NCBI RefSeq assembly: GCF_900100795.1
Contig: NZ_FNCO01000005.1
Location: 335,790 to 399,789, forward strand
Length of the DNA: 64,000 bases
Source of the DNA: Pseudomonas abietaniphila
GTDB lineage: Bacteria > Pseudomonadota > Gammaproteobacteria > Pseudomonadales > Pseudomonadaceae
Direction of reading: 5' to 3'
The position numbers were made by a program, and so were the translations under genes. Shown one piece after another: positions 39,776 through 49,877 of the stretch (position 1 is the first letter of the stretch; the number at the start of each line of letters is the position of its first letter). A model generated the notes under the pieces. The model did no database searches and was not told the DNA's origin. It saw only the letters and a list, made by a program, of their open reading frames with translations.

Positions 39776-40924
39776 TCAGGTGCGGGCCGCGGTGACCTGA
39801 GCCCCGTCGGTCTCGGCACTGAGCTCACGCACAGCGATATAACGTTCGCTGCGACGCGTGCGGTCCATGACCTGCCCGACCAACTGGCCACAGGCAGCAT
39901 CGATGTCCTCACCGCGCGTGGTACGCACGGTGACGTTATACCCGGCTTGATGCAGCAGATCCTGGAAACGGCGGATCGCGTTGTTGCTGGGACGCTCGTA
40001 ACCCGAATGCGGGAACGGGTTGAACGGGATCAGGTTGATCTTGCATGGCGTGTCCTTGAGCAGCTCGATCATCTCGACCGCGTGTTCAGGACGATCGTTG
40101 ATGTCCTTGAGCAGCGTGTATTCGATGGTCAGCACGCGCTTCTCGCCCAATGCCGACATGTAGTTGCGGCAGGACTCGAGCAGCATCTTCAAGGGATACT
40201 TCTTGTTGATCGGCACCAGCTGGTTGCGCAACGCGTCGTTCGGCGCGTGCAGCGAAAGGGCCAGCGAAACGTCAATGTGCTTGGCCAGCTCATCGATCAT
40301 GGGTACCACGCCCGACGTGGACAAGGTCACCCGGCGTTTGGAGATGCCATAGCCGAAGTCATCCATCATCAGATGCATGGCGGAGATGACATTGTCGAAG
40401 TTCAGCAATGGCTCACCCATGCCCATCATCACCACGTTGGTGATGGCACGGTCGACGGTAGCCGGGACACTGCCGAAAGATTTGTTGGCAATCCACACCT
40501 GACCGATTACTTCGGCGGCGGTGAGGTTGCTGTTGAAGCCTTGCTTGCCGGTAGAGCAGAAACTGCAATCCAGCGCGCAGCCCGCCTGGGACGAGACACA
40601 CAGGGTGCCGCGTTTGCCTTGCGGAATGTAGACGGTCTCGACGCAGCTGCCGGACGCCACGCGAACGACCCATTTACGGGTACCGTCGGTGGAAATGTCC
40701 TCGCTGACGACTTCAGGACCCCGAATTTCGGCACGACGCTCGAGCTTTTCGCGCAGCGCCTTGCCGACGTTCGTCATGGCCTCGAAGTTATCGACGCCAA
40801 AATGGTGAATCCACTTCATGACCTGACCGGCACGGAAGCGTTTCTCCCCGATCGACTCGAAGAATTTTTCCATTTCCGGCTGGGTCAGACCCAACAGGTT
40901 GATTTTGCCAGTTGTATCAGTCAT
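39776..40924 (-). CDS. rlmN: Dual-specificity RNA methyltransferase RlmN
   Basis: This 382-residue radical SAM enzyme methylates C2 of A2503 in 23S rRNA and A37 of some tRNAs. The cluster motif is [11 protein letters not shown] (Cx3CxxC). A mobile-loop Cys near the C-terminus ([10 protein letters not shown]) serves in the methyl-transfer mechanism. Length is normal. It lies 26 nt upstream of the pilW start and 27 nt downstream of ndk. Confidence 0.97.
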   Translation of the reverse strand: MTDTTGKINLLGLTQPEMEKFFESIGEKRFRAGQVMKWIHHFGVDNFEAMTNVGKALREKLERRAEIRGPEVVSEDISTDGTRKWVVRVASGSCVETVYIPQGKRGTLCVSSQAGCALDCSFCSTGKQGFNSNLTAAEVIGQVWIANKSFGSVPATVDRAITNVVMMGMGEPLLNFDNVISAMHLMMDDFGYGISKRRVTLSTSGVVPMIDELAKHIDVSLALSLHAPNDALRNQLVPINKKYPLKMLLESCRNYMSALGEKRVLTIEYTLLKDINDRPEHAVEMIELLKDTPCKINLIPFNPFPHSGYERPSNNAIRRFQDLLHQAGYNVTVRTTRGEDIDAACGQLVGQVMDRTRRSERYIAVRELSAETDGAQVTAART

Positions 40925-40951
40925 GGATTCACCCTCACTCGCAGCAGCAGC

Positions 40952-41377
40952 TTAGCGAGCGGTTACCTCGGTAGCAGCGAAGAAGTAAGCGATTTCGCGA
41001 GCAGCAGCAGCTTCGGAGTCCGAGCCGTGAACAGCGTTGGCGTCGATGGAATCAGCGAAGTCAGCACGGATAGTGCCAGCAGCTGCTTCTTTAGGGTTGG
41101 TAGCGCCCATCAGCTCACGGTTCAGAGCGATGGCGTTTTCGCCTTCCAGAACCTGAACGACAACCGGACCGGAGATCATGAAAGCAACCAGATCACCGAA
41201 GAAACCACGAGCGCTGTGCTCAGCGTAGAAACCTTCTGCTTCGGCCTTGGACAGTTGCTTCAGTTTCGACGCCACAACACGCAGACCGGCTTTTTCGAAG
41301 CGGGTGGTGATTTCGCCGATTACGTTTTTAGCAACGGCGTCAGGCTTGATGATCGAGAAAGTACGTTGAACAGCCAT
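40952..41377 (-). CDS. ndk: Nucleoside diphosphate kinase
   Basis: This 141-residue enzyme starts [20 protein letters not shown] and has the active-site His in NAVHGSDS. It equilibrates nucleoside tri- and diphosphates. It begins the ndk-rlmN-pilW-rodZ-ispG-hisS run. The hairpin upstream (41416-41438) carries a TATAAT on this strand, a possible promoter element. Confidence 0.98.
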   Translation of the reverse strand: MAVQRTFSIIKPDAVAKNVIGEITTRFEKAGLRVVASKLKQLSKAEAEGFYAEHSARGFFGDLVAFMISGPVVVQVLEGENAIALNRELMGATNPKEAAAGTIRADFADSIDANAVHGSDSEAAAAREIAYFFAATEVTAR

Positions 41378-41404
41378 GGTGTAACTCCAGAAACAGTGAT
41401 TGTT

Positions 41405-41438
41405 GCGAAAAATTAAACCCGCGAATTATACGCGGGTT
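41405..41438 (-). terminator. Terminator after iscX with a TATAAT in its loop
   Basis: On the minus strand AACCCGCG and CGCGGGTT (41416-41438) form an 8-bp stem, followed by TAATTTTTCG: an intrinsic terminator for the isc operon. The loop contains TATAAT (41425-41430) about 50 nt before the ndk start, so it may also be the ndk -10 element (a weak TTAGGC lies 18 nt further up). Confidence 0.65.
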
Positions 41439-41467
41439 CTGGTGTATTGCCTAACGTGCAAAGATGA

Positions 41468-41668
41468 TCAGTCTATTTCGGCGGCCCAGAGGGTCTGAAC
41501 CGCTTCGAGCACCTTCTCGCCGACCCGGCCAGAGGTATCGTCGAAATCAGGCAACTGCTGAATCATCTGCTGCAGTTTGACGAAGCCAACCGAATACGGA
41601 TCGGTATCGGGATGAGCTTCGTACAATTCCTCAGCGATACGCTGTACATCATTCCAACCGTAGCTCAT
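41468..41668 (-). CDS. iscX: Fe-S cluster assembly protein IscX
   Basis: This 66-residue acidic protein starts MSYGWNDVQRIAEELYEAHP. It binds IscS and modulates desulfurase activity, possibly as an iron-dependent regulator. It is the last gene of the isc operon; the in-frame extension upstream overlaps fdx and is not used. A terminator follows. Confidence 0.96.
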   Translation of the reverse strand: MSYGWNDVQRIAEELYEAHPDTDPYSVGFVKLQQMIQQLPDFDDTSGRVGEKVLEAVQTLWAAEID

Positions 41669-41681
41669 GACAATCCCTCGG

Positions 41682-42023
41682 TCAGTGCGGCGCTTCAGCT
41701 GCATGGTTAAGCGAATATTTCGGGATCTCGACGGTCAGGTCTTCAGTGCCGACCTTCGCCTGACAGGACAGACGCGACTGCGCCTCAAGACCCCAGGCAC
41801 GATCAAGATAGTCCTCTTCCAGCTCGTCAGCCTCTTCCAGGGAATTGAAACCCTCGCGAATGATGCAGTGACAGGTGGTGCAGGCACAGACGCCGCCGCA
41901 AGCGCTCTCGATTTCGATGTGGTTGTCATGCGCCACTTCAAGAATCGACTTGCCGGTTTCGGCCTCGACAACCATACCGTCCGGGCAATGCTCGGCGTGT
42001 GGCAGAAAAATGACCTGCGGCAT
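41682..42023 (-). CDS. fdx: ISC-type 2Fe-2S ferredoxin
   Basis: This 113-residue adrenodoxin-type ferredoxin has the cluster Cys in ACGGVCACTTCHC (C42, C48 and C51 being the expected ligands) and LSCQAKV further on. It supplies electrons for cluster assembly on IscU. It lies between hscA (3-nt gap) and iscX. Confidence 0.97.
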   Translation of the reverse strand: MPQVIFLPHAEHCPDGMVVEAETGKSILEVAHDNHIEIESACGGVCACTTCHCIIREGFNSLEEADELEEDYLDRAWGLEAQSRLSCQAKVGTEDLTVEIPKYSLNHAAEAPH

Positions 42024-42026
42024 CAG

Positions 42027-43889
42027 TTATTCCTCAATCTCATTCAGGTTGCGCCCTGCCAACGCGGCTTTCACCGTCGAGTCCAGGCGGCGGGCTGCGA
42101 AGGCATCGGTCACCTGCGACAGACGCTTGGTCTGCTGCTCGATGGCCGCACCGTCGGTGCCCTTCATCAATTCACGGAGTTCGTCCACCTGCATGTCGAT
42201 AACCATGCGCTCTTCGGCGTCGAGCAAGCGCTCGCCATCGGCCTGCAGCGCACCTTCGACGGCTTCGATCAGACGCTGGGCGTCGACCTGCTGTTCACGC
42301 AGGACACGAGCGACCTTGTCATCGCCGGCATACTGGAACGAATCCTTGAGCATGCGAGCGATTTCGCCGTCGGTCAGACCGTAAGACGGCTTGACCTGGA
42401 TGCTGGACTCCACGCCGGACGCCAGTTCCCGAGCGGACACGCTGAGCAGACCGTCGGCGTCGACCTGGAAAGTGACACGAATCTTGGCGGCGCCGGCGAC
42501 CATGGCGGGGATGCCGCGCAGGTCAAAACGCGCCAGTGAACGGCAGTCGCTGATCAATTCACGCTCGCCTTGCAGCACGTGAATCATCATGGCCGACTGG
42601 CCGTCTTTGTAGGTGGTGAATTCTTGAGCACGCGCCACCGGAATCGTGGTGTTACGCGGGATCACTTTCTCCATCAGACCGCCCATGGTTTCAAGCCCCA
42701 GGGACAGTGGAATCACGTCCAGCAGCAACAGCTCGCCGCCGTCACGCTTGTTACCCGCCAGTGTGTCGGCCTGGATCGCGGCACCGATGGCCACCACTTG
42801 ATCAGGGTCGATTTCGGTCAACGGCTGACGACCAAACAGCTCGGCAACGGCTGCGCGAACACGAGGCACACGGGTCGAACCGCCGACCATGACCACCGCT
42901 TCCACTTCATCCAGTTCGATACCGCTGTCACGCACCGCGCGACGGCAGGCCTTGAGGCTGCGGGCGATCATCGGTTCAATCAGCGCTTCGAACGCTGCAC
43001 GGGTCAGCACACCCGTCCACGCACCGTGTACGACGTCGACCGAATCAGTGTCTGTCAACGCTTCCTTGGCGGCACAGGCGGTCTGCATCAGACTGCGCTG
43101 CGCCGAAGGATCGAGGTCATCGGAAAGACCGGCCTCAGTGATGATCCAGCTCGCGATGGCGTGGTCGAAATCGTCGCCGCCCAACGCGCTGTCGCCGCCG
43201 GTGGCCATGACTTCGAACACACCGCCGGTCAGGCGAAGAATCGAGATGTCAAAGGTGCCGCCGCCCAGATCATAGATGGCCACGACCCCTTCGGCGTTCT
43301 GGTCCAGACCATAAGCCACGGCCGCCGCGGTAGGCTCGTTGAGCAAACGCAGGACCGTCAGCCCCGCCAGCTTGGCGGCGTCTTTGGTCGCCTGACGCTG
43401 AGCATCGTCGAAATAGGCAGGCACGGTAATCACCGCACCGACCAGATCGCCACCCAACGTCGCTTCGGCACGCTGACGCAGTACTTTCAGGATATCGGCA
43501 GAGACTTCAACGGGGCTTTTGGCGCCCTGAACCGTCTCGATGAACGGCATGTGCGACTCACCGCCAATGAAGCGGTACGGCAGTTGCTCGCCCAGATGCT
43601 TGACGTCCGAGATGCCGCGCCCCATCAGGCGCTTGACCGAAATGATCGTGTTCAAGGGGTCGGTGGCGGCAGCGTCTTTGGCCGACTGGCCCACTTCGAC
43701 GCGATCGGCGTGGTAACGCACCGCCGACGGCAGGATGACCTGCCCGTTCTGATCGGGAAGCGGTTCACTGATGCCGCTGCGCAGCGCAGCCACCAGCGAG
43801 TTGGTGGTGCCGAGATCGATCCCGACGGCCAGACGGCGCTGATGAGGTTTTGGACTTTGGCCGGGTTCGGCGATCTGCAGTAGAGCCAT
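42027..43889 (-). CDS. hscA: Fe-S assembly chaperone HscA (Hsp70 family)
   Basis: This 620-residue Hsp70 has the ATPase signatures [27 protein letters not shown] and [13 protein letters not shown]. Its substrate-binding domain recognises the LPPVK motif of IscU (present in the IscU here at residues 99-103). With HscB it drives cluster transfer to apo-proteins. Length matches the HscA subfamily. Confidence 0.98.
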   Translation of the reverse strand: MALLQIAEPGQSPKPHQRRLAVGIDLGTTNSLVAALRSGISEPLPDQNGQVILPSAVRYHADRVEVGQSAKDAAATDPLNTIISVKRLMGRGISDVKHLGEQLPYRFIGGESHMPFIETVQGAKSPVEVSADILKVLRQRAEATLGGDLVGAVITVPAYFDDAQRQATKDAAKLAGLTVLRLLNEPTAAAVAYGLDQNAEGVVAIYDLGGGTFDISILRLTGGVFEVMATGGDSALGGDDFDHAIASWIITEAGLSDDLDPSAQRSLMQTACAAKEALTDTDSVDVVHGAWTGVLTRAAFEALIEPMIARSLKACRRAVRDSGIELDEVEAVVMVGGSTRVPRVRAAVAELFGRQPLTEIDPDQVVAIGAAIQADTLAGNKRDGGELLLLDVIPLSLGLETMGGLMEKVIPRNTTIPVARAQEFTTYKDGQSAMMIHVLQGERELISDCRSLARFDLRGIPAMVAGAAKIRVTFQVDADGLLSVSARELASGVESSIQVKPSYGLTDGEIARMLKDSFQYAGDDKVARVLREQQVDAQRLIEAVEGALQADGERLLDAEERMVIDMQVDELRELMKGTDGAAIEQQTKRLSQVTDAFAARRLDSTVKAALAGRNLNEIEE

Positions 43890-43934
43890 TGCTTTTCTGA
43901 TATCACTGGCGCGCCGCCCAAGGGCGGCGCGGGG

Positions 43935-44453
43935 TTAATCGTCGAGGCGCTCTTCCAGCTGGCGCACTTCGTAAGAGAGCTTGTCGAGGAACTGCATGCG
44001 GCGCATCAGCCTTTCGGCCTGCTCACGCTGTGCAGCATCATCCCAACAGGCCGCGAAGCTTTCGTTCAGTTCTTCCTGCGCAACCTTGAGCCGACGCTTG
44101 AACGTCGCGACACCGTCCAGGTCCGCTTCGTCTTGCAAGTCCTCGAGTTCTTCGCGCCATTGCATCTGCTGCATCAGAAACTCGGGGTCCTGCACGGTGA
44201 CTTCAAGCGGAACTTCGCCCTTGAGCGCCAACAGATAGCGCGCCCGTTTAGGCGCGCTCTTAAGCGTCTGGTAGGCATCGTTCAAGCTCGCCGAGCGCTC
44301 CAGCGCAACGCGCTGCTCACGCTCGGGGGCGTCAGCAAAGCGGTCGGGGTGCACGCTACGGGCAAGCTCGCGGTAACGCGTCGCCAGCAGGTCTAGATCC
44401 AGACGGAAGCCCGGCTGCAGATCGAATAAAGCGAAATGACAAGGAGTGCCCAC
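43935..44453 (-). CDS. hscB: Fe-S assembly co-chaperone HscB (J-domain)
   Basis: This 172-residue J-protein has HPD in [11 protein letters not shown] and a C-terminal three-helix bundle that binds IscU. The usual N-terminus GTPCHFALF starts with a GTG at 44451-44453, preceded by GAGG overlapping the end of iscA. The longer ATG-less extension into iscA is rejected. It links iscA and hscA in the operon. Confidence 0.94.
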   Translation of the reverse strand: MGTPCHFALFDLQPGFRLDLDLLATRYRELARSVHPDRFADAPEREQRVALERSASLNDAYQTLKSAPKRARYLLALKGEVPLEVTVQDPEFLMQQMQWREELEDLQDEADLDGVATFKRRLKVAQEELNESFAACWDDAAQREQAERLMRRMQFLDKLSYEVRQLEERLDD

Positions 44454-44461
44454 AGTCAGCC

Positions 44462-44785
44462 TCAAACGTTGAAGCTTTCGCCGCAGCCACATTCACCGCG
44501 CGAGTTGGGATTGTTGAACTTGAAGCCTTCGTTCAACCCTTCCTTGACGAAATCGAGCTCGGTGCCGTCGAGGTAAACCAGGCTCTTGGGATCGATGATC
44601 ACCTTGACGCCATGGTATTCGAACACCGAGTCTTCGCTTTCCGGCTCGTCGACGAACTCGAGGACGTACGCCAGGCCAGAACACCCGGTCGTACGAACAC
44701 CCAGACGAATGCCATCACCTTTGCCGCGCCCTTCAAGGGAGCGACGCACGTGATTTGCGGCAGCTTCGGTCATGCTGATAGCCAT
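44462..44785 (-). CDS. iscA: Fe-S cluster assembly protein IscA
   Basis: This 107-residue A-type carrier has the three conserved Cys: C35 in TTGCSGLAY, and C99 and C101 in ECGCGESF. It delivers clusters, mainly to 4Fe-4S proteins. It lies between iscU (38-nt gap) and hscB. Confidence 0.97.
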   Translation of the reverse strand: MAISMTEAAANHVRRSLEGRGKGDGIRLGVRTTGCSGLAYVLEFVDEPESEDSVFEYHGVKVIIDPKSLVYLDGTELDFVKEGLNEGFKFNNPNSRGECGCGESFNV

Positions 44786-44823
44786 CGGAACTCCTTACCT
44801 CTTGCAAGCGGGATGAAGACTGC

Positions 44824-45210
44824 TTAGAGCAGGCCTTTCTTCTGCTTGTAATCGCGAACAGCGGCCTTGATGGCATCTTCAGCGAGTACGGAGCAGTGAA
44901 TTTTCACCGGCGGCAACGCCAGCTCTTCCGCCAGTTGGGTGTTCTTGATGGTTTCTGCTTCGTCCAGGGTCTTGCCCTTCATCCACTCGGTGGCGAGGGA
45001 GCTGGAAGCGATGGCAGAACCGCAGCCGTAGGTCTTGAACTTGGCGTCTTCGATGATGCCCTGCTCGTTAACCTTGATCTGCAGGCGCATCACGTCGCCG
45101 CACGCTGGAGCGCCGACCATGCCGGTGCCGACATCAGGATCTTCCGCGTTCATCTTGCCGACGTTGCGCGGGTTCTCGTAGTGGTCAATGACCTTTTCGC
45201 TGTAAGCCAT
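44824..45210 (-). CDS. iscU: Fe-S scaffold protein IscU
   Basis: This 128-residue scaffold has the conserved ligands C37 (APACGD), C63 (YGCGSA) and C106 (IHCSVLAED) with D39, and the HscA-binding motif LPPVK (99-103). Clusters are built on it from sulfur passed by IscS. It is 92 nt downstream of iscS. Confidence 0.98.
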   Translation of the reverse strand: MAYSEKVIDHYENPRNVGKMNAEDPDVGTGMVGAPACGDVMRLQIKVNEQGIIEDAKFKTYGCGSAIASSSLATEWMKGKTLDEAETIKNTQLAEELALPPVKIHCSVLAEDAIKAAVRDYKQKKGLL

Positions 45211-45302
45211 GGTGCAATCCTCTCATCAGGTAAATCGCTCTCGCGACACTTCAAAAACCGGACAACGCGTTTTTAAAGCGCCGCATCTGTGGCGACTTTA
45301 AA

Positions 45303-46517
45303 TTAGTGCGCCGCCCACTCGATTTTGGAGATGTCGACACCGTCTTTGAACATGTCCCACAGCGGCGACAGAGCGCGCAGCTTGGTGACAGCCTCGCAAA
45401 CTTTCTGCGCAGCCCAGTCAATCTCTTCTTCCGTGGTGAAACGGCCGAAGGTGAAACGGATCGAGCTGTGCGCCAGCTCGTCGTTGCGACCCAGGGCGCG
45501 CAGCACGTAGGACGGCTCCAGGGAAGCCGAGGTGCAGGCAGAACCGGACGACACCGCGAGGTCCTTGAGCGCCATGATCAGCGACTCGCCTTCGACGTAG
45601 TTGAAGCTCAGGTTCAGGTTGTGCGGTACGCGAGCGGTCATGCTGCCGTTGACGTACAGCTCTTCCAGGTGCTCGACCTGCTTGTAGAAACGGTCGCTCA
45701 GTGCCTTGATGCGCACGTTCTCGGCAGCCATGTCTTCTTTGGCGACGCGGAACGCTTCACCCATGCCGACGATCTGGTGAGTGGCCAATGTGCCCGAACG
45801 CATGCCGCGCTCGTGACCGCCACCGTGCATGGTCGCTTCGATGCGAACACGCGGCTTGCGGCTCACGTACAGCGCGCCAATGCCCTTTGGACCGTAGGTC
45901 TTGTGGGCCGAGAAGGACATCATGTCGACTTTCAGTTTCGACAGGTCGATGTCGACCTTGCCGGTGGACTGAGCGGCGTCGACATGGAACAGCACGCCAC
46001 GCGAACGGGTCAGCTCGCCAATCGCAGCGATGTCGTTCACGGTGCCGATTTCGTTGTTCACGTGCATGATCGAAACCAGGATGGTGTCGTCACGCAGAAC
46101 CGATTCGATCATGGCCGGAGTGATCAGACCGTCTTCAGTCGGCTCCAGATACGTGACTTCGAAACCTTCACGCTCCAGTTGGCGCATGGTGTCGAGGACA
46201 GCCTTGTGTTCGATCTTGCTGGTGATCAGGTGCTTGCCTTTGGAGGCATAGAAATGCGCAGCGCCTTTGATCGCCAGGTTGTCGGATTCGGTAGCACCGG
46301 AGGTCCAGACGATTTCACGCGGGTCGGCGTTGACCAGATCAGCGACCTGACGACGGGCATTCTCGACCGCTTCTTCTGCTTTCCAGCCGAAGACGTGGGA
46401 GCGCGACGCCGGGTTACCGAAGTTGCCATCAACCAGCAGGCAATCGCTCATTTTCTGCGCAACACGCGGGTCGACCGGGGTCGTCGCGGAATAATCGAGG
46501 TAAATCGGCAATCTCAT
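45303..46517 (-). CDS. iscS: Cysteine desulfurase IscS
   Basis: This 404-residue PLP enzyme moves sulfur from cysteine to IscU and to tRNA thiolation proteins. It starts [19 protein letters not shown]. The PLP-lysine region is [16 protein letters not shown] and the persulfide Cys lies in [18 protein letters not shown]. The ATG at 46517 gives the family length; the upstream 16 codons overlap the iscR end and are not used. Confidence 0.98.
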   Translation of the reverse strand: MRLPIYLDYSATTPVDPRVAQKMSDCLLVDGNFGNPASRSHVFGWKAEEAVENARRQVADLVNADPREIVWTSGATESDNLAIKGAAHFYASKGKHLITSKIEHKAVLDTMRQLEREGFEVTYLEPTEDGLITPAMIESVLRDDTILVSIMHVNNEIGTVNDIAAIGELTRSRGVLFHVDAAQSTGKVDIDLSKLKVDMMSFSAHKTYGPKGIGALYVSRKPRVRIEATMHGGGHERGMRSGTLATHQIVGMGEAFRVAKEDMAAENVRIKALSDRFYKQVEHLEELYVNGSMTARVPHNLNLSFNYVEGESLIMALKDLAVSSGSACTSASLEPSYVLRALGRNDELAHSSIRFTFGRFTTEEEIDWAAQKVCEAVTKLRALSPLWDMFKDGVDISKIEWAAH

Positions 46518-46561
46518 TGAATATCTCCTATCGGGCAGGCGCGCCGCGCGTTCATCTGCGT

Positions 46562-47053
46562 TCACTCAACGGCGGATGTTTCAATCTTGTCCAGTTGCTG
46601 CGTCTTGTTGTTGCAACGACGCAGATCCTGACGTTGGGCGACTTCCTGCACTTCACGGCGAGTGACGAGGTCGGCCAGGCTGATACCGCTTAGAAATTCG
46701 TGAATCTGCTGGCTGAGGTCACACCACAAATGGTGGGTCAGACAGGTATCGCCAGCATGGCAATCACCGAGTCCCTGACAACGTGTCGCATCGACCGATT
46801 CGTTGACCGCATCGATCACCTGCGCCACTTGAATGCCTTGCATCGTGCGGGACAGCTGGTAGCCACCGCCGGGCCCACGCACGCTGGACACCAGGTTGCT
46901 GCGGCGCAGCTTGGCGAACAGTTGCTCGAGGTAGGAAAGGGAAATCCCCTGCCGCTCGGAGATGTCGGCCAGAGACACTGGCCCATGCTGCGCGTGCAAT
47001 GCCAGATCCAGCATGGCAGTGACGGCGTATCGGCCCTTTGTAGTCAGTCGCAT
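46562..47053 (-). CDS. iscR: Fe-S cluster regulator IscR
   Basis: This 163-residue Rrf2-family repressor has a winged helix-turn-helix (residues 1-60) and the 2Fe-2S ligands C92, C98, C104 and H107 all present in [17 protein letters not shown]. Holo-IscR represses the isc operon when clusters are plentiful. A near-consensus type 1 IscR site overlaps its promoter, so autoregulation is expected. It is the first gene of iscRSUA-hscBA-fdx-iscX. Confidence 0.98.
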   Translation of the reverse strand: MRLTTKGRYAVTAMLDLALHAQHGPVSLADISERQGISLSYLEQLFAKLRRSNLVSSVRGPGGGYQLSRTMQGIQVAQVIDAVNESVDATRCQGLGDCHAGDTCLTHHLWCDLSQQIHEFLSGISLADLVTRREVQEVAQRQDLRRCNNKTQQLDKIETSAVE

Positions 47054-47085
47054 GACGTGTACCGCGGAGGTTCGGAATGAGGGCG

Positions 47086-47114
47086 AGTATGCTATTCCCG
47101 AGTATTTAAGTCAA
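47086..47114 (-). promoter_or_regulatory. Promoter of the isc operon
   Basis: On the minus strand TTGACT (47109-47114) and CATACT (47086-47091) are 17 nt apart, ending about 33 nt before the iscR start codon. The -35 is embedded in the IscR site. Confidence 0.7.
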
Positions 47115-47118
47115 CTAT
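47094..47118 (-). promoter_or_regulatory. Type 1 IscR binding site
   Basis: Compared with the E. coli type 1 IscR consensus (25 positions, core GACT...A.TC), the minus-strand sequence from 47118 to 47094 matches at 22 positions by hand. It covers the -35 element of the isc promoter, the position for repression. Confidence 0.75.
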
Positions 47119-47224
47119 AAGACCTAGTGAAACAGTCGGGATTACCCGCAAAACAGCGGGCCGCATCATAGCAAAACCCAGGCTGGAATGGCACTTCTGC
47201 GTTTTCCAGCCCCCACCCCCTCCT

Positions 47225-48010
47225 TTAGTCGTGGACGGCTTTGGTTTCGCTGCGTTCCTTGATGCAATCGAAGACTTCCTGATGCAGCTCCGGAAGGGCC
47301 TTCTCGCGGTATTCGCACCCCAGACTCTTGAGCGCCTTGCCCATGTCTTCCATGCGCACATCCACCGCTTGCAGGTGATCCAGCAACTGACCGATCGCCT
47401 TGGCGACAGGGTCTGGCATGTCTTCGCTCACACCGTACGCATCGAAACCTATCTTCTCGGCCATCGCCTTGCGCTTGGCTTCAGCCTCGCTGTCGTCCGA
47501 CTTGACGATGATCCGCCCGGGAATACCGACCACTGTCGCACCCGCCGGCACCGGCTTGGTCACCACGGCGTTGGAACCGACTTTGGCGCCCGCGCCCACC
47601 GTAAACGGGCCCAGCACCTTCGCACCCGCCCCCACGACAACGCCGGATTCCAGCGTGGGATGCCGCTTGCCTTTGTTCCAACTGGTGCCGCCCAGGGTCA
47701 CACCCTGATAAAGCGTCACGTCATCGCCGATCTCGGCTGTCTCGCCGATGACGATGCCCATGCCGTGATCGATAAAGAAACGCCGTCCGACTTTGGCGCC
47801 GGGGTGGATTTCGATACCCGTCAACCAGCGACCGAAGTTGGAGACCATACGGGCCGGCCACTTCAAGTCCTTGCGCCACAGCCAGCCAGACAAACGATGC
47901 AACCATATGGCGTGCATACCTGGATAGCAGGTCAGCACTTCGAATGCGTTTCGGGCTGCCGGGTCACGGTGAAACACGCTTTGAATGTCTTCTCGCAGAC
48001 GCTCGAACAT
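47225..48010 (-). CDS. cysE: Serine O-acetyltransferase CysE
   Basis: This 261-residue enzyme makes O-acetylserine, the acceptor for sulfide in cysteine synthesis. An N-terminal helical region leads to a left-handed beta-helix of hexapeptide repeats ([40 protein letters not shown]) with the catalytic His in FIDHG. The C-terminal tail is longer than in E. coli. Its ATG overlaps the trmJ stop (TGATG). Cysteine is the sulfur source for the isc genes that follow on the same strand. Confidence 0.96.
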   Translation of the reverse strand: MFERLREDIQSVFHRDPAARNAFEVLTCYPGMHAIWLHRLSGWLWRKDLKWPARMVSNFGRWLTGIEIHPGAKVGRRFFIDHGMGIVIGETAEIGDDVTLYQGVTLGGTSWNKGKRHPTLESGVVVGAGAKVLGPFTVGAGAKVGSNAVVTKPVPAGATVVGIPGRIIVKSDDSEAEAKRKAMAEKIGFDAYGVSEDMPDPVAKAIGQLLDHLQAVDVRMEDMGKALKSLGCEYREKALPELHQEVFDCIKERSETKAVHD

Positions 48011-48783
48011 CACTGATCCTTCCGCTTGTAGGGCTCGCCGTTGGCCGCTTTCTGGGTCTCGGTGAGGATGCCGCGCAAAATGCTCATTTCAGATCGGTTT
48101 ACAGAGGAGCGCCCGTAGAGCCGGCGCAACCTGGCCATCAGATGACGAGGCTTTTCCGGATCGAGGAAGCCAATATTCACCAGCGTGGCCTCCAGATGCT
48201 CATAGAATTTTTCCATCTCATCCATTGTCGCAAGCTCGGTGCTGCGCACGGAATTGACCTCGAACTTCTCGACCTTGGTCGCCTGTCCGCCTGCTGCGAG
48301 CCACGCCATGCGGGTTTCGTAGCTCAGGACCTGCACCGCAGCCGCCAGATTCAGCGAGCTGAATTCCGGATCGGAAGGGATGTGCACATGGTAATGGCAG
48401 CGCTGCAGCTCTTCGTTGGTCAGGCCCGCGTACTCACGGCCAAACACCAGGGCGATCTCTTCGCCCTGCGCGGCGTGCTCAACGGTTTTCACGCCCGCTT
48501 CGCGTGGGTCGAGCAATGGCCAGGGAATGCGGCGATCACGGGCGCTGGTACCCAGCACGAGGTTGCAGCCCACGAGCGCATCTTCAAGCGTCGCGACCAC
48601 TTGGGCGCCTTCCAGAATGTCGCCCGCCCCCGACGCACGGGCGTCCGCTTCGTGATGCGGGAACATCGCCGGATCGACCAGCACCAGACGCGAAAGCCCC
48701 ATGTTCTTCATGGCACGAGCAGCGCCACCGATATTTCCCGGATGACTGGTACCGACCAGGACGACACGAATATTTTGCAGCAC
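48010..48783 (-). CDS. trmJ: tRNA (cytidine/uridine-2'-O-)-methyltransferase TrmJ
   Basis: This 257-residue SPOUT methyltransferase modifies position 32 of some tRNAs. It starts [20 protein letters not shown] and has the SAM-knot segments [15 protein letters not shown] and [22 protein letters not shown]. The C-terminal extension (about residues 165-257) is the TrmJ type. It overlaps cysE by a TGATG junction and is divergent from suhB. Confidence 0.95.
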   Translation of the reverse strand: MLQNIRVVLVGTSHPGNIGGAARAMKNMGLSRLVLVDPAMFPHHEADARASGAGDILEGAQVVATLEDALVGCNLVLGTSARDRRIPWPLLDPREAGVKTVEHAAQGEEIALVFGREYAGLTNEELQRCHYHVHIPSDPEFSSLNLAAAVQVLSYETRMAWLAAGGQATKVEKFEVNSVRSTELATMDEMEKFYEHLEATLVNIGFLDPEKPRHLMARLRRLYGRSSVNRSEMSILRGILTETQKAANGEPYKRKDQ

Positions 48784-48955
48784 TGGTGAAGTCTCGCTAG
48801 CAGGTGAAAAGGGGGACGAATCTTACAGAAGCACCCGGCGCAAGGCTATGAACCCGTGCGCCATTCGACCTAGATACACCGTTAAGGCCCGCGGGGCCAG
48901 TGACGATCAAGGGGTCATGAGGCGACCGGACGCAGGGCAAAGGCTGCACTCGCGC

Positions 48956-48984
48956 TGGAAATCGTCGGAAAGAACCCATAGAAT
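48956..48984 (+). promoter_or_regulatory. Candidate sigma70 promoter of suhB
   Basis: TGGAAA (48956-48961) and TAGAAT (48979-48984) are 17 nt apart and end 35 nt before the suhB start codon. Confidence 0.5.
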
Positions 48985-49019
48985 GCCCGGCTCTCTTTAA
49001 CGACCTAGGTGATACATCC

Positions 49020-49835
49020 ATGCAGCCCATGCTGAATATCGCGCTGCGCGCCGCCCGCAGCGCCAGCGAATTGATTTTCCGCTCCATCGAGCGCCTGGAT
49101 ACCATCAAGGTCGACGAAAAAGACGCGAAAGACTACGTCACCGAGGTCGATCGCGCGGCAGAAAAAGTCATCATCGACGCCCTGCTCAAGGCTTACCCAA
49201 CCCACGGCATCCTCGGCGAAGAAACCGGCCTGCACGAAGGCAGCGGTGAAGGCGCCGATTACCTGTGGGTCATCGACCCGCTGGACGGCACCACCAACTT
49301 CGTTCGCGGCGTTCCGCACTTCGCGGTCAGCATTGCCTGCAAATACCGTGGTCGCCTGGAACACGCCGTTGTTCTGGACCCGGTCCGCCAGGAAGAATTC
49401 ACCGCCAGCCGTGGCCGTGGTGCGCAACTCAACGGTCGTCGCCTGCGCGTCAGCCCTCGCAAGAGCCTGGAAGGCGCCCTCCTCGGCACCGGCTTCCCGT
49501 TCCGCGAGAACCAGCTGGACAACCTCGAGAACTACCTGAACATGTTCCGTTCGCTGGTCGGCCAGACCGCCGGCATCCGCCGCGCTGGCGCAGCAAGCCT
49601 GGACCTGGCCTACGTCGCTGCCGGTCGCTTTGATGCGTTCTGGGAGTCGGGTCTGTCCGAATGGGACATGGCCGCAGGCGCCCTGCTGATTCAGGAAGCA
49701 GGCGGACTGGTCAGCGATTTCAACGGTGGCCACGAATTCCTTGAGAAAGGCCACATCGTTGCCGGCAACACCAAGTGCTTCAAAGCCGTACTGACCTCGA
49801 TCGCTCCGTACGTGCCAGCCTCGCTGAAGCGCTAA
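49020..49835 (+). CDS. suhB: Inositol-1-monophosphatase SuhB
   Basis: This 271-residue Mg2+-dependent phosphatase has the metal motifs GEETG, WVIDPLDGTTNF and the C-terminal SEWDMAAGALLIQEAGG. SuhB also binds NusA and supports rRNA antitermination in E. coli. It faces away from trmJ, the order conserved in Pseudomonas. An intrinsic terminator follows. Confidence 0.97.
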   Translation: MQPMLNIALRAARSASELIFRSIERLDTIKVDEKDAKDYVTEVDRAAEKVIIDALLKAYPTHGILGEETGLHEGSGEGADYLWVIDPLDGTTNFVRGVPHFAVSIACKYRGRLEHAVVLDPVRQEEFTASRGRGAQLNGRRLRVSPRKSLEGALLGTGFPFRENQLDNLENYLNMFRSLVGQTAGIRRAGAASLDLAYVAAGRFDAFWESGLSEWDMAAGALLIQEAGGLVSDFNGGHEFLEKGHIVAGNTKCFKAVLTSIAPYVPASLKR

Positions 49836-49847
49836 GCTTCAACGCTG

Positions 49848-49877
49848 CAAAAAAACCGGCCATGTGCCGGTTTTTTT
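49848..49877. terminator. Bidirectional terminator between suhB and the LysR gene
   Basis: ACCGGC (49855-49860) and GCCGGT (49866-49871) with loop CATGT, an A-run before and a T-run after. The stop codon of the LysR gene (TAA, 49876-49878) is part of the structure, so it ends both convergent transcripts. Confidence 0.9.

Noticed and set aside
49005..49754. 249-codon frame antisense to suhB
   Set aside because: Shadow of suhB; no motif.
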